Counted from the first letter of the stretch, positions 17,375 through 27,015 are shown. The stretch: DNA of 64,000 bases from Paenisporosarcina sp050269735 (GCF_050269735.1 NZ_JBNNIX010000003.1:124001-188000); one strand, 5' to 3'. Numbers and translations are program-made. Notes: generated by a model from the letters alone, not told the origin.

Positions 17375-18310
17375 TTAATATGTAGCGTCTTCATTTTGAC
17401 TGATGACATCGTTCAGACGATTGGAAAATTCCTCTGCCGCATTGACTCCCATTCGTTTTAAACGATGATTCATCGATGCCACTTCAATAATAACTGCTAA
17501 GTTCCGACCAGGTCGAACGGGAATGGTCAGCTTGTGCAGGTCAGTATCAATAATTTTCATTTTTTCTTCCTCTAGTCCTAAACGGTCATAAGTCTTTTGG
17601 GGATCCCAGATCTCTAAATCAATGACAAGTGAAATTCGTTTAAAACTTCGTATTGCACTTGCTCCGAACAAAGTCATAATGTCAATGATACCCAGTCCAC
17701 GAATTTCAAGTAAGTGTTCAATCAGTTTCGGTGCATTTCCTACAAGCGTATTTTCAGCTTCCTGCCTGATTTCCACACAATCGTCTGCCACCAGACGATG
17801 ACCTCTTTTAACAAGTTCCAGTGCTGTCTCACTTTTCCCGACACCACTTTTCCCTGTGATCAAGACGCCAACTCCATAAATATCGACCAAAACGCCGTGC
17901 ACTGCAGTTGTCGGTGCGAGCTTACTTTCCAAAAAGTTGGTCAGCAAACTGGAAAAACGTGTAGTTGCCATTTTTGCGGTCAACACTGGCACATGCTCTT
18001 CATTTGAAGCATTCTTCAGTTCTTCCGGCACTTTCATATCATGAGAAACAATAATGGCTGGTGTATCCGGAGAGCATAACTTTTTCATGCGTTCTATTCG
18101 TTCGTGAGGCAGCAACATATCATAAAATGACAGTTCTGTTTTTCCAAGTAGTTGTACACGATTTGCCGGATAATGTGTGAAATAACCGGCCATTTCCAAT
18201 CCAGGTCGAGATATATCGCTGACGGCGATATGTCGGCCGATTCCTTCTTGACCACTGACGAGTTTCAAGTCGAACATATCCATTACATCTTTCGTCGTGA
18301 CTTGTACCAA
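17375..18310 (-). CDS. hprK: HPr kinase/phosphorylase
   Basis: 311-residue enzyme that phosphorylates HPr and Crh on Ser46 under glycolytic flux and reverses it by phosphorolysis. Walker A GKSGVGKS at residues 153-160, followed by the signature LVADDCVEI, and the HPrK motif LEIRGLGIIDI. Start is TTG at 18308-18310 with AGGTGA upstream. Its target Crh is encoded at 1092. Confidence 0.96.
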   Translation of the reverse strand: MVQVTTKDVMDMFDLKLVSGQEGIGRHIAVSDISRPGLEMAGYFTHYPANRVQLLGKTELSFYDMLLPHERIERMKKLCSPDTPAIIVSHDMKVPEELKNASNEEHVPVLTAKMATTRFSSLLTNFLESKLAPTTAVHGVLVDIYGVGVLITGKSGVGKSETALELVKRGHRLVADDCVEIRQEAENTLVGNAPKLIEHLLEIRGLGIIDIMTLFGASAIRSFKRISLVIDLEIWDPQKTYDRLGLEEEKMKIIDTDLHKLTIPVRPGRNLAVIIEVASMNHRLKRMGVNAAEEFSNRLNDVISQNEDATY

Positions 18311-18693
18311 ACTATCACCTGCTTTCTTCGAAATTCGAATTATACGTTATGTCCTATATTTTAGCATGCACTTTAAGAAAAGCGCAAAGTGCCGTCCTGC
18401 TCCTCATCGCCGCTAAAAGGTTAGATGTGAAGGTTGCTTTCACTAGATGTTAAGAAGGAAGTTTACTTGAGTGACACCCCCCGTGCATCTCCTGCGATTA
18501 CTCGTCGCAAAAGTGATTGGCTTACGCTATATATTTCACAACGTCTTTTGTCCCAAACTCTTTGGATCCATCGTTTGTGCGGGCTCTGATTGGGAGCTAG
18601 AAATCTCTTTAACATTGAAGAAATGAAATATATTCGCCCGAAGTTATCCCTTTTCTTTCATTTTCCCTATGTAACCTTTAGGAGGGATGACTA
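18311..18693. other. Intergenic gap with hprK promoter
   Basis: 383 bases between hprK and the amidase. The left part holds a leftward promoter candidate (separate entry). Around 18460-18520, leftward, a frame reads LLRRVIAGDARGVSLK then stop, which looks like a short decayed coding stretch, but it has no start or ribosome site. I see nothing else. Confidence 0.35.
18358..18392 (-). promoter_or_regulatory. Candidate hprK promoter with inverted repeat
   Basis: Leftward -35 TTGCGC (18382-18387) and -10 TAAAAT (18358-18363), 18 bases apart. A 7-bp inverted repeat GCACTTT/AAAGTGC (18368-18374, 18386-18392) spans spacer and -35 and could be an operator. Confidence 0.4.
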
Positions 18694-19239
18694 TTGAAGA
18701 AAATAATTATTGATGCAGGTCACGGTCCAGAAACACCAGGTAAACGCTCACCCGATGGAACCTTAAGAGAGTTCACATTTAATGAAGCCACCGCTATATG
18801 TGTAAAAAAACTTTTAACTACAGTAGGATTTACCGTCATTTTTTCACATGATCACTCTCGGGATGTGTCACTTTCAGAACGCATATCTTTAGCGAACAAA
18901 TTGAAAGTCGATGCATTTGTATCCATTCATGCGAATGCTTTCGGAAACCACTGGAATGCATCAGAGGGCATCGAAACCTATACTTGGTTACACGCAAACG
19001 AAACTTCAACCAGAATGGCTACTTGTGTCCAAGAAGCTTTGATCATGCGTACTGGGAGAAAAAATCGGGGGGTTAAAAAAGCAGACTTTGCCGTGCTTCG
19101 GGATACAGCGATGCCTGCCATATTAGTGGAATGTGGATTTATGACGAATAAAGAAGAAGCAAATCTACTTAAAAGCATTAATTATCAACAGCAATGTGCA
19201 CAAGCCATCGTTTTTGGGATATTGTGTTCGTTGAAATAG
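18694..19239 (+). CDS. N-acetylmuramoyl-L-alanine amidase (Amidase_3)
   Basis: 181-residue zinc amidase consisting of just the catalytic domain: DAGHG, SIHANA (zinc histidines) and the glutamates in REFTFN and LVECGFMTN. It cleaves the bond between muramic acid and the peptide of peptidoglycan. No signal peptide or cell-wall binding repeats are visible, so it may act after lysis, like the mother-cell enzyme CwlC, or be a phage-derived lysin. Start TTG with AGGAGGG 7 bases upstream. Single gene with its own terminator. Confidence 0.85.
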   Translation: MKKIIIDAGHGPETPGKRSPDGTLREFTFNEATAICVKKLLTTVGFTVIFSHDHSRDVSLSERISLANKLKVDAFVSIHANAFGNHWNASEGIETYTWLHANETSTRMATCVQEALIMRTGRKNRGVKKADFAVLRDTAMPAILVECGFMTNKEEANLLKSINYQQQCAQAIVFGILCSLK

Positions 19240-19243
19240 TACA

Positions 19244-19288
19244 AAAAAATCCCCAAATCGATTTATGGTCGATTTGGGGATTTTTTTT
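19244..19288. terminator. Bidirectional terminator, amidase / DUF4097 gene
   Basis: An 18-bp perfect stem (19244-19261 with 19269-19286) with T-runs on both strands; serves the two convergent genes. Confidence 0.93.
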
Positions 19289-20447
19289 ATTCAGCTGTTG
19301 TATAGCGTACTAGGATAGAACCAGTTTTTGCTTCTCCTTTTATATACAGAGGAGCTGCTGTTGAATCTGCGATTTCTTTTGTGAAACGTATATTTTTTTG
19401 CAAGAAGTGCTCTTGTTCATTTAATCGTGTCACATCCGGCAAAGAAACGTCCATTTTACCGAAATTCGAAGCAACTTCCCCCTGCAAACCAACAGTGGAA
19501 GGGACATATATTTCTACTGCACCGGCTACTGCACGACCTTCAACTTTGCGGGCATCTGGATTTTTTGTGGTCACAACGACATGACCATTCACAGACTGTG
19601 CGTCAATATCTTTTAAATGGCCATCAATGTAAATACGACCATTGATGGTTTCCGCTTCAACTTTGTTTCCTTTTGCGTCTTTTATATTAATGGCACCATT
19701 GGCAGTCTGGACTTCTCCGTCCTCCAATTGAACATTTTTCAAATCTATCTTGCCATTTGCCGTTTTGACTTTAAAACGTCCAACTTCAAGATGTTTGCCA
19801 ATAAAAGCACCATTGAACAAACGAACCGATATGGAATCATACATTTGTTTTGGCACGTACAAAACAACATTGACAGAAGTTGTTTTCAAGTCACTAATCA
19901 TTCGCAATCTTTGTTGGTCCACGACAAATACAAATTTCTCTAAGAACTCTTTCTTACCTTCTTCTTCAGATGGAGCTCGATAAACTTTCACGTGACATTC
20001 TGCTCGTACTTGACCATCTTGTGATGGATAGATTTCGAACTTTCCATTTGCAATGTCGACAGATACTTCTTTAAATTCTGCTTTATCTAGAGTAAAAGAA
20101 TGATGAAATTCGTTCGGTTCACCGAAAGGCATATCGAAATCAAATGCTTTCATTTTACCGACAGCCGTTTGCATAAATTGCATCAAACGGTCGCTGAATT
20201 GCGTAAAATCTCTTTTAATATCTTCCATAAAATCTTCTGCTTGAGAGGATGATGATTTCTTGTTATGTGTTTCTGAACTTGTATGAGTGGAATGTCTATG
20301 CATGTCTGACTGCTTAGACTCAGTATATGCTGATGCACCAGCTGTCGCTTTTTCATTCCCAAGAGCCTCTAGCAATATCAACGCTTCCTGAGCAGAAATC
20401 GTTCCTTTTTCAACTAGATCTAAAATGCGTTTACGTTCTTCTTGCAT
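19287..20447 (-). CDS. yvlB: DUF4097 beta-helix protein, YvlB-like
   Basis: 386 residues. The N-terminal 35 residues form a SHOCT-like helical hairpin (ERKRILDLVEKGTISAQEAL); a polar linker follows; residues from about 120 form the DUF4097 repeat domain (KTANGKIDLKNVQLEDGEVQ and QTANGAINIKDAKGNKVEAE). B. subtilis yvlB lies beside uvrA and belongs to the LiaRS/cell-envelope stress regulon set; the molecular role is unknown. Start ATG 20445-20447 has AAGGAGG 8 bases upstream; an upstream TTG overlaps that site. Confidence 0.85.
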   Translation of the reverse strand: MQEERKRILDLVEKGTISAQEALILLEALGNEKATAGASAYTESKQSDMHRHSTHTSSETHNKKSSSSQAEDFMEDIKRDFTQFSDRLMQFMQTAVGKMKAFDFDMPFGEPNEFHHSFTLDKAEFKEVSVDIANGKFEIYPSQDGQVRAECHVKVYRAPSEEEGKKEFLEKFVFVVDQQRLRMISDLKTTSVNVVLYVPKQMYDSISVRLFNGAFIGKHLEVGRFKVKTANGKIDLKNVQLEDGEVQTANGAINIKDAKGNKVEAETINGRIYIDGHLKDIDAQSVNGHVVVTTKNPDARKVEGRAVAGAVEIYVPSTVGLQGEVASNFGKMDVSLPDVTRLNEQEHFLQKNIRFTKEIADSTAAPLYIKGEAKTGSILVRYTTAE

Positions 20448-20525
20448 ATAGTTGGCCTCCTTCAAAGCCGCTTTGCGCGGAACTTTGTTCTTCCCTTATA
20501 CATACGGTTCATCCACTAAAAGGTT

Positions 20526-23426
20526 TCATTTAGCAGCAACTGCCTCTTTTTTAGCCTTTTTCTTCGTTGAAGCTTTTTCAATTTGTTCGTCCATGCGCTG
20601 ACGATCTCGTTCGAGCACAGGTTTTAAATAGCGACCCGTATAGGACTTCTTAACGGCCGCGATTTCTTCAGGAGTACCTACCGCTAATATGGTACCGCCT
20701 TTGTCCCCACCTTCAGGACCTAAATCAATCAAGTAATCGGAAGTCTTTATCACATCTAAATTATGCTCGATCACTAAAACAGTATCCCCGCTTTCAACCA
20801 ATCTCTGTAAAACTACTAATAAACGGGCAATATCATGTGCATGCAGTCCAGTTGTCGGTTCATCCAAAATGTAAAAGGATTTGCCGTTTGAGCGTTTATG
20901 CAATTCGGAAGCGAGTTTTACACGCTGTGCTTCACCACCAGATAATGTCGTGGCAGGTTGTCCCAATTCCATATAACCAAGACCTACATCGACGATTGTC
21001 TGAAGTTTACGGCTGATTTTCGGAATGTTTTCAAAGAATTTAAGACCGTCTTCCACTGTCATTTTCAGTACGTCGGCAATATTTTTATCCTTGTACTTCA
21101 CTTCCAGTGTTTCACGGTTGTAACGTTTGCCATGACAGATTTCACATGGCACATAGACATCCGGTAAAAAATGCATCTCAATTTTGATGATGCCGTCTCC
21201 ACGACACGCTTCACAACGTCCACCTTTGACGTTGAAACTGAATCTTCCTTTTTTGTAGCCACGCACTTTCGCTTCATTCGTTGATGCATAGACATCTCGA
21301 ATATCATCGAATACCCCAGTATAGGTAGCTGGGTTAGATCTTGGTGTTCGTCCAATCGGAGACTGGTCAATATCAATGACTTTTTCCAATTGTTCAATTC
21401 CAGTGACTTCTATGTGTTGCCCCGGCTTCGCTTTTGCACGGTTCAACTTCTGGGCAAGTGATTTGTGCAAGATTTCATTAATAAGCGTACTTTTTCCTGA
21501 ACCAGAAACACCCGTAACTGAAGTGAAAACGCCAAGAGGAATATCCACAGTGACATTTTTCAGATTATTTTCAGTCGCACCCTTGATGGTTATCATGCGA
21601 CCATCGGGTTTTCTGCGCTCAGTAGGCAGAGGAATGAATTTCTTGCCACTTAAATATTGTCCTGTAATGGACTTCGTATTTTTCATGACTTGAGCCGGTG
21701 TTCCGGAAGCCACGATTTCACCACCATGAACACCCGCACCAGGACCCACATCAATTAAGTAATCGGCAGCCATCATCGTATCTTCATCATGTTCGACCAC
21801 AATTAACGTATTGCCAATATCCCTCATATTTTTAAGCGTTGAAATTAAACGATCATTATCCCGTTGATGTAATCCAATGGAAGGCTCGTCCAAAATGTAC
21901 AATACACCTGTTAAACGGGAACCAATTTGAGTCGCTAAACGGATCCGCTGAGCTTCTCCACCTGACAATGTTCCAGCAGCACGACTTAATGTTAAATAAT
22001 CCAGACCTACGTTAATAAGGAAGCCAAGTCGTTCATGTATTTCGCGTAAAATGAGTCGTGCAATTTGCATGTCTTTTTCGGATAACTCCAGTGATTTAAA
22101 AAAGGCATCTGCTTCTTGAATTGAAAATGCAGTTACTTGTCCGACATGCAATGAAGCTACTTTTACTGCCAAAGTTTCTGGTTTCAATCGATAGCCTTCA
22201 CATGTTGGGCAATCTTGCTGGGCCATATATTTTTCCATTTGCTCACGAATATAATCCGAAGATGTTTCTTTATAGCGACGTTCAATGTTTTTTAATACGC
22301 CTTCGAAATAAATATCATTATCTCGAACTTGTCCAAAATCATTTTCATAACGGAATCGTATTTTATCTTGTCCAGATCCATGAAGAATCTTGTCCATTTT
22401 TTCTTTTGGCAATTTTTCAACAGGTTTATTCATATCTATTTTGTAATGTTTACACACCGCTGCCAGAAGTTGAGGATAGTATTGAGAACTGGTCGGTTCC
22501 CACGGGGCTATTGCTCCTTCATTTAACGACCTTGTCCAGTCAGGAATAACAAGCTCGGGGTCTACCTCAAGCTTCGTGCCAAGACCATCACATTCCGGAC
22601 ACGCTCCGAATGGGCTATTGAAAGAAAACATGCGTGGTTCCAGTTCACCAATTGAAAAACCACAAATTGGACATGCATGATGTTCACTGAATAGTATCTC
22701 CTCGTGTTCCATTACATCAATCAATACCCGACCATCTGCCAATCTTAATGCTGATTCCAACGAATCGGCCAGTCGAGCTGCAATATCATCTTTCATGACT
22801 ACACGGTCGATGACAATTTCAATATCATGCTTTTTATTTTTCTCGAGATTAATATCATCATCGAGGTCCATTAAATCACCGTTTACACGAACTCGAACAT
22901 AGCCTTGTTTCTTCACATCTTCCAGCATTTTCGCATGAGTTCCTTTACGGCCAGAGACAATTGGCGCTAAAATCTGCATGCGTGTTCTTTCCGGGAACTC
23001 CATCAACCGGTCGACCATCTGTTCAATCGTCTGGGATGTAATTTCAGTTCCATGGGTTGGACAAATCGGCTTCCCGACACGTGCAAATAACAGTCGTAAA
23101 TAATCGTAGATCTCTGTAACCGTACCCACAGTGGAACGAGGATTACGGCTAGTTGTTTTTTGGTCGATTGAAATGGCTGGTGACAATCCTTCGATGGCAT
23201 CCACATCCGGCTTATCCATCTGACCTAAAAACTGACGTGCATAGGCAGATAAAGACTCAACATAACGTCGTTGTCCTTCTGCATAAATTGTGTCGAAAGC
23301 AAGCGATGATTTACCAGACCCAGACAAGCCCGTCATGACGACAAGCTTATCGCGCGGAATGGTTAAATCTACGTTTTTTAAATTATGTGCACGTGCACCT
23401 TGTATACGAATTTCCTGGTTTTTCAA
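20526..23426 (-). CDS. uvrA: Excinuclease ABC subunit A
   Basis: 966-residue damage-recognition ATPase of nucleotide excision repair. Two ABC cassettes (Walker A GLSGSGKSSLAFDT and GVSGSGKSTLINEI, each with LSGGEAQR) and zinc motifs CPICGFSIGE...CPEC and CEACRGDG...CEICHG. Lysine-rich C-terminus. TTG start with AAGGA 9 bases upstream, 6 bases after the uvrB stop. Confidence 0.97.
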   Translation of the reverse strand: MKNQEIRIQGARAHNLKNVDLTIPRDKLVVMTGLSGSGKSSLAFDTIYAEGQRRYVESLSAYARQFLGQMDKPDVDAIEGLSPAISIDQKTTSRNPRSTVGTVTEIYDYLRLLFARVGKPICPTHGTEITSQTIEQMVDRLMEFPERTRMQILAPIVSGRKGTHAKMLEDVKKQGYVRVRVNGDLMDLDDDINLEKNKKHDIEIVIDRVVMKDDIAARLADSLESALRLADGRVLIDVMEHEEILFSEHHACPICGFSIGELEPRMFSFNSPFGACPECDGLGTKLEVDPELVIPDWTRSLNEGAIAPWEPTSSQYYPQLLAAVCKHYKIDMNKPVEKLPKEKMDKILHGSGQDKIRFRYENDFGQVRDNDIYFEGVLKNIERRYKETSSDYIREQMEKYMAQQDCPTCEGYRLKPETLAVKVASLHVGQVTAFSIQEADAFFKSLELSEKDMQIARLILREIHERLGFLINVGLDYLTLSRAAGTLSGGEAQRIRLATQIGSRLTGVLYILDEPSIGLHQRDNDRLISTLKNMRDIGNTLIVVEHDEDTMMAADYLIDVGPGAGVHGGEIVASGTPAQVMKNTKSITGQYLSGKKFIPLPTERRKPDGRMITIKGATENNLKNVTVDIPLGVFTSVTGVSGSGKSTLINEILHKSLAQKLNRAKAKPGQHIEVTGIEQLEKVIDIDQSPIGRTPRSNPATYTGVFDDIRDVYASTNEAKVRGYKKGRFSFNVKGGRCEACRGDGIIKIEMHFLPDVYVPCEICHGKRYNRETLEVKYKDKNIADVLKMTVEDGLKFFENIPKISRKLQTIVDVGLGYMELGQPATTLSGGEAQRVKLASELHKRSNGKSFYILDEPTTGLHAHDIARLLVVLQRLVESGDTVLVIEHNLDVIKTSDYLIDLGPEGGDKGGTILAVGTPEEIAAVKKSYTGRYLKPVLERDRQRMDEQIEKASTKKKAKKEAVAAK

Positions 23427-23432
23427 ATCGGT

Positions 23433-25415
23433 TCATCCTTCCGCTTTCAGTTCCAAAATCGTGTCACGCAGTTCAGCTGCACGTTCGAAATCGAGCGCTT
23501 TCGCCGCATCTTTCATTTCTTTTTCCAAAGTCAACAGCAATGTCGCTTTCTCGTCTTTGGTCAACTTCTTACCTTTTGTTACTTTTTCCATATATGTCGA
23601 TGTTTCTTCTGCATTATGAGAAGCACGAATAACATCGCGAATTTTCTTCTGAATCGTTTGAGGGGTAATGCCATGTTTTTCGTTATATTCAATCTGGATA
23701 TTACGACGTCGCTGTGTTTCACCGATTGCTTTTGTCATCGAATCTGTCATGCGGTCGGCATACATAATAACATGACCATTCGCATTACGGGCTGCACGTC
23801 CAATCGTTTGAATAAGTGAGCGTTCGGAACGTAAAAACCCTTCTTTGTCCGCGTCCAAAATTGTCACTAGGGACACTTCCGGTATATCGAGTCCTTCCCT
23901 TAGCAAGTTGATTCCAATCAGTACATCATACGTACCCATGCGAAGTTCGCGGATTATTTCGATTCGCTCGAGCGTTTTAATCTCAGAGTGCAAGTAGTTA
24001 ACTTTGATACCGATTTCTTTTAAATAATCGGTCAAATCCTCAGACATTTTTTTCGTTAATGTGGTGACAAGAACCCGTTCGTTGCGTTCTGTCCGTTGAC
24101 GGATTTCATCAATCAAATCATCAATTTGACCTTCGATTGGTCGGACATCGATTGTAGGGTCTAACAAGCCAGTCGGTCTAATGATTTGCTCAACCATGTC
24201 TGGCGTGTGTTCCAGTTCATACGGACCTGGCGTTGCCGACACGAATATAGCTTGATTCATATGTCCCTCAAATTCCTGGAATGTTAAGGGTCTGTTATCC
24301 ATTGCTGATGGCAAACGGAACCCATGGTCTACCAGCACTTTCTTTCGTGCTTGGTCCCCGTTGAACATTCCCCTTACCTGGGGTAATGTTACGTGGCTTT
24401 CATCGACGACCATTAGGAAGTCGTCTGGGAAGTAGTCCAATAATGTATAAGGGGTTGCTCCTGGTTCACGTAATGTTAAATGTCGTGAGTAGTTTTCAAT
24501 TCCTGAACAAAAGCCCATTTCGCGCATCATTTCCAAGTCGTATCTGGTACGCTGTTCGAGTCGCTGAGCTTCTAGCAATTTATCTTCGCCGCGGAGAACC
24601 TTCAGTTGCTGCTCTAATTCGATTTCAATATTTTCAATCGCTTTTAGTAATTTTTCTTCTCTGGTAACGAAGTGGGAGTTCGGGAAAATTGCGACATGTT
24701 CACGATCGCCGATGATTTCACCTGTTAATGCATCCACTTCACGAATACGGTCAACTTCATCACCGAAAAACTCCACGCGGATGCATCGTTCGTCACGGGA
24801 GGCTGGAAAAATTTCAACAACATCTCCTCGCACACGGAACTTACCGCGGACGAAATTCATATCGTTTCTTTCATATTGAATATCGACCAATCGACGAAGT
24901 AATTGATTGCGTTCGATTTCCATTCCTTTACGTAAAGACAAGACCATTTCCCGATATTCTTCCGGATTCCCCAAACCATAAATACATGATACAGATGCAA
25001 CAATTAATACATCCTCACGTTCAAATAAAGATGAGGTTGCTGAGTGACGCAACTTATCAATTTCTTCATTAATACTGGAATCTTTCTCGATATACGTATC
25101 AGTTTGAGGCACGTAGGCTTCCGGTTGATAGTAATCATAGAAACTGACAAAGTACTCTACTGCATTATTTGGGAAGAATTCTTTGAACTCACTGTAAAGT
25201 TGTCCAGCGAGTGTTTTATTGTGAGCCATAACCAATGTCGGCTTTTTAATTTCCGTTACTACATTTGACACGGTAAATGTTTTACCTGTCCCTGTTGCAC
25301 CAAGCAACGTCTGGTATTTCCGACCTTCTTCGATTCCTTGTATCAATTCTCGAATCGCCTGAGGTTGGTCGCCGTCTGGTTTGTAAGGAGCTTGCAAATC
25401 AAATTTCTCTACCAT
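23433..25415 (-). CDS. uvrB: Excinuclease ABC subunit B
   Basis: 660-residue helicase-like repair protein. Walker A GATGTGKT at residues 39-46, beta-hairpin region YYQPEAYVPQTDTYIEKDSS, DEAH-type box VDESH, and C-terminal UVR motif (KEMKDAAKALDFERAAELRD). Start ATG 25413-25415 has AAGGAGG just before it; a longer open frame to 25556 runs back through the promoter and LexA box and is not coding. First gene of uvrB-uvrA. Confidence 0.97.
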   Translation of the reverse strand: MVEKFDLQAPYKPDGDQPQAIRELIQGIEEGRKYQTLLGATGTGKTFTVSNVVTEIKKPTLVMAHNKTLAGQLYSEFKEFFPNNAVEYFVSFYDYYQPEAYVPQTDTYIEKDSSINEEIDKLRHSATSSLFEREDVLIVASVSCIYGLGNPEEYREMVLSLRKGMEIERNQLLRRLVDIQYERNDMNFVRGKFRVRGDVVEIFPASRDERCIRVEFFGDEVDRIREVDALTGEIIGDREHVAIFPNSHFVTREEKLLKAIENIEIELEQQLKVLRGEDKLLEAQRLEQRTRYDLEMMREMGFCSGIENYSRHLTLREPGATPYTLLDYFPDDFLMVVDESHVTLPQVRGMFNGDQARKKVLVDHGFRLPSAMDNRPLTFQEFEGHMNQAIFVSATPGPYELEHTPDMVEQIIRPTGLLDPTIDVRPIEGQIDDLIDEIRQRTERNERVLVTTLTKKMSEDLTDYLKEIGIKVNYLHSEIKTLERIEIIRELRMGTYDVLIGINLLREGLDIPEVSLVTILDADKEGFLRSERSLIQTIGRAARNANGHVIMYADRMTDSMTKAIGETQRRRNIQIEYNEKHGITPQTIQKKIRDVIRASHNAEETSTYMEKVTKGKKLTKDEKATLLLTLEKEMKDAAKALDFERAAELRDTILELKAEG

Positions 25416-25534
25416 AATTTCCTCCTTGTATATAAAGCGAAAAGCGCTACTTTTGTTATAGCAAGCGTGGTTCAAACTACTTTTATTTAATGTCCATATT
25501 TTATCATATTCCCCAATGGAACACGAATAAAAAG

Positions 25535-25548
25535 CGAACGTATGTTTT
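25535..25548 (-). promoter_or_regulatory. LexA (SOS) box of uvrBA
   Basis: Plus strand CGAACGTATGTTTT matches the Bacillus LexA consensus CGAACRNRYGTTYG at 13 of 14 positions. It lies about 25-30 bases upstream of likely -10 sequences (TATGAT 25503-25508 or TAAAAT 25498-25503) for uvrB. Confidence 0.8.
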
Positions 25549-25553
25549 TCTGA

Positions 25554-25589
25554 CAAAAAAATAAAATCCGCCCTTCGCTAAGAGCGGAT
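25554..25589 (-). terminator. Terminator of the IDEAL-domain gene
   Basis: Leftward ATCCGCTCTT pairs with AAGGGCGGAT (loop AGCG, one G-T pair) followed by TTTATTTTTTT. It lies directly upstream of the uvrB promoter. Confidence 0.85.
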
Positions 25590-25616
25590 GATTCACAAGT
25601 CTATAGGAACTGAAAT

Positions 25617-25856
25617 TTACACACTTTCTTGTTGCAACTGACGTAATTCGCTTGTATATGCCACAAACGATTCTTTATCTTTCAGATCGAGCGCACCATC
25701 AATCAGGGTCAGCAAGCGTTCTTTTCGTTGTTCGCGATGGACATGGTTTAAAAACAAGTCCATGTAAATATCGTTCAACAATTTTTCTGCTTCACTAACG
25801 GTCTGATTTCGCCCCATCGCTTTCAGAAAATCAGCATATGAATAATACTTATCCAT
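25617..25856 (-). CDS. Small IDEAL-domain protein
   Basis: 79-residue protein. The C-terminal half (RLLTLIDGALDLKDKESF, then YTSELRQL) fits the IDEAL domain found at the C-terminus of several Bacillales proteins (for example YpiB and ComK-type proteins). Role unknown. Start ATG 25854-25856 with GAGGTGA 6 bases upstream; an in-frame ATG further out has no ribosome site. Divergent from comK. Confidence 0.75.
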   Translation of the reverse strand: MDKYYSYADFLKAMGRNQTVSEAEKLLNDIYMDLFLNHVHREQRKERLLTLIDGALDLKDKESFVAYTSELRQLQQESV

Positions 25857-25980
25857 TGCAATCACCTCGGATGCCTTTTTTCTATTATAAATAAAAAACC
25901 CAGGAAGTTGCAAATGTTTTTTCTGAAAATTCTCTATGATTTATTTTTTCTTAATATTTATAAAAATTAGTCAATCAGTC

Positions 25981-26008
25981 TTGCATAATTTCCAAATTTC
26001 TCTATAAT
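25981..26008 (+). promoter_or_regulatory. comK promoter
   Basis: TTGCAT -35 (25981-25986) and TATAAT -10 (26003-26008), 16 bases apart, 35 bases before the start codon. I could not find a clear pair of AAAAN5TTTT ComK boxes in the upstream 130 bases. Confidence 0.65.
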
Positions 26009-26042
26009 AGGGTTTGTAGTCTACTATAGGGGATGTGAATGG

Positions 26043-26591
26043 ATGGACAAAAAATTCTCTGCTGCATCGAATTATCTCGTTTCATTTAATACAATTGCAC
26101 TTGTACCGATCTGGATTGAAAACAAACTTTATACTCGAGTCATTGAAAACCATATTGAATTTCTAGTTAAAATGAAGCCAAGCGCAATCATAAAAAAATC
26201 ACTCATTTTTTATGGAAATTCATATAAGCTTGCTACTTTTTTCTCTCGTGAATCCATCGGGCATTTACATAAGCTCCCTCTCATGATTTCACATGATTTC
26301 GGAGTTCCTTTAATCATGATGCCAACCCTATCAGCCGAATCAGAGGGAAACATTTGGATTTCCTTTTCTGCTATCGATAGCTATTCAATTAATTCCCACA
26401 ACCAATGTTTAGTACACTTTACTAATTCTCAAGTCCTGCCGGTTAATGTTTCGTATTCAACCATGTGCAGACAATTTGTACTTTCCCATTTCCTGACGAA
26501 TCACTTTCAAAAAACACGTGATCAAATGAACCATCCTTTTTCGCAGTCAAAACTTACATATTTGCCAACCCGTAAAAATCCTAAAAGATAA
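26043..26591 (+). CDS. comK: Competence transcription factor ComK
   Basis: 182-residue ComK family protein: recognisable segments are VKMKPSAIIKKSLIFYGNSY, the PPIM-like PLMISHDFGVPLIMMPTLSA, WISF, and VSYSTMCRQFVLS. ComK activates DNA uptake and recombination genes in competent Bacillus cells. The sequence is close to the B. subtilis protein in length (192 there) but diverged. AGGGGA ribosome site. Single gene between an IDEAL-domain gene and a YhjD-like gene, with its own promoter and terminator. Confidence 0.88.
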   Translation: MDKKFSAASNYLVSFNTIALVPIWIENKLYTRVIENHIEFLVKMKPSAIIKKSLIFYGNSYKLATFFSRESIGHLHKLPLMISHDFGVPLIMMPTLSAESEGNIWISFSAIDSYSINSHNQCLVHFTNSQVLPVNVSYSTMCRQFVLSHFLTNHFQKTRDQMNHPFSQSKLTYLPTRKNPKR

Positions 26592-26602
26592 TACATATAT
26601 TT

Positions 26603-26637
26603 AAGCCCTTTGCTTCCTGCAAGGGCTTATTATTTTA
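26603..26637 (+). terminator. Terminator of comK
   Basis: AAGCCCTT (26603-26610) pairs with AAGGGCTT (26621-26628), followed by ATTATTTTATT. Confidence 0.65.
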
Positions 26638-26649
26638 TTCTGTCCTCCA

Positions 26650-27015
26650 TCAATTCGCCTGTTTTGCAATTGACAGATACACACTAAGCAACTCCTCAAC
26701 CCGATTGCGCAATCGTACGTTCAAATAGCGGCGATGCTCTTCGTATCCACCATGAAAAAAAACATATTCGGTAAAGGTGTCATCGTGATTTCCCCGGATG
26801 ACTTTCATGTTGTGTTGGCGCAAATAAAGCTTTGTATCCTTCAATTCACGCTGCGCTTCCTTCACTGCTTGATCAATCATCGCAACATAAGGTCTTTTCA
26901 ACTTGAATGGGCCTTTTTCAACACTCTCCCGATCGCGCTCCAAAATGGTCAATACCATAGGAAGATAAATCATTTTTTCAAAATAGGGTAAACTTTCAGA
27001 TGGAATGAGCGGCAT
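26650..27015 (-). CDS. YhjD-like protein of unknown function
   Basis: 121-residue cytosolic protein, mostly helical and charged. The C-terminal stretch (DDTFTEYVFFHGGYEEHRRY then LRNRVEELL) resembles B. subtilis YhjD as I recall it. No catalytic motif. AAGGAGG ribosome site 7 bases before ATG. Function unknown. Confidence 0.7.
   Translation of the reverse strand: MPLIPSESLPYFEKMIYLPMVLTILERDRESVEKGPFKLKRPYVAMIDQAVKEAQRELKDTKLYLRQHNMKVIRGNHDDTFTEYVFFHGGYEEHRRYLNVRLRNRVEELLSVYLSIAKQAN

Noticed and set aside
18694..19239. Prophage lysis module around the amidase
   Set aside because: No holin or other phage gene is near; it is a single gene with its own terminator.
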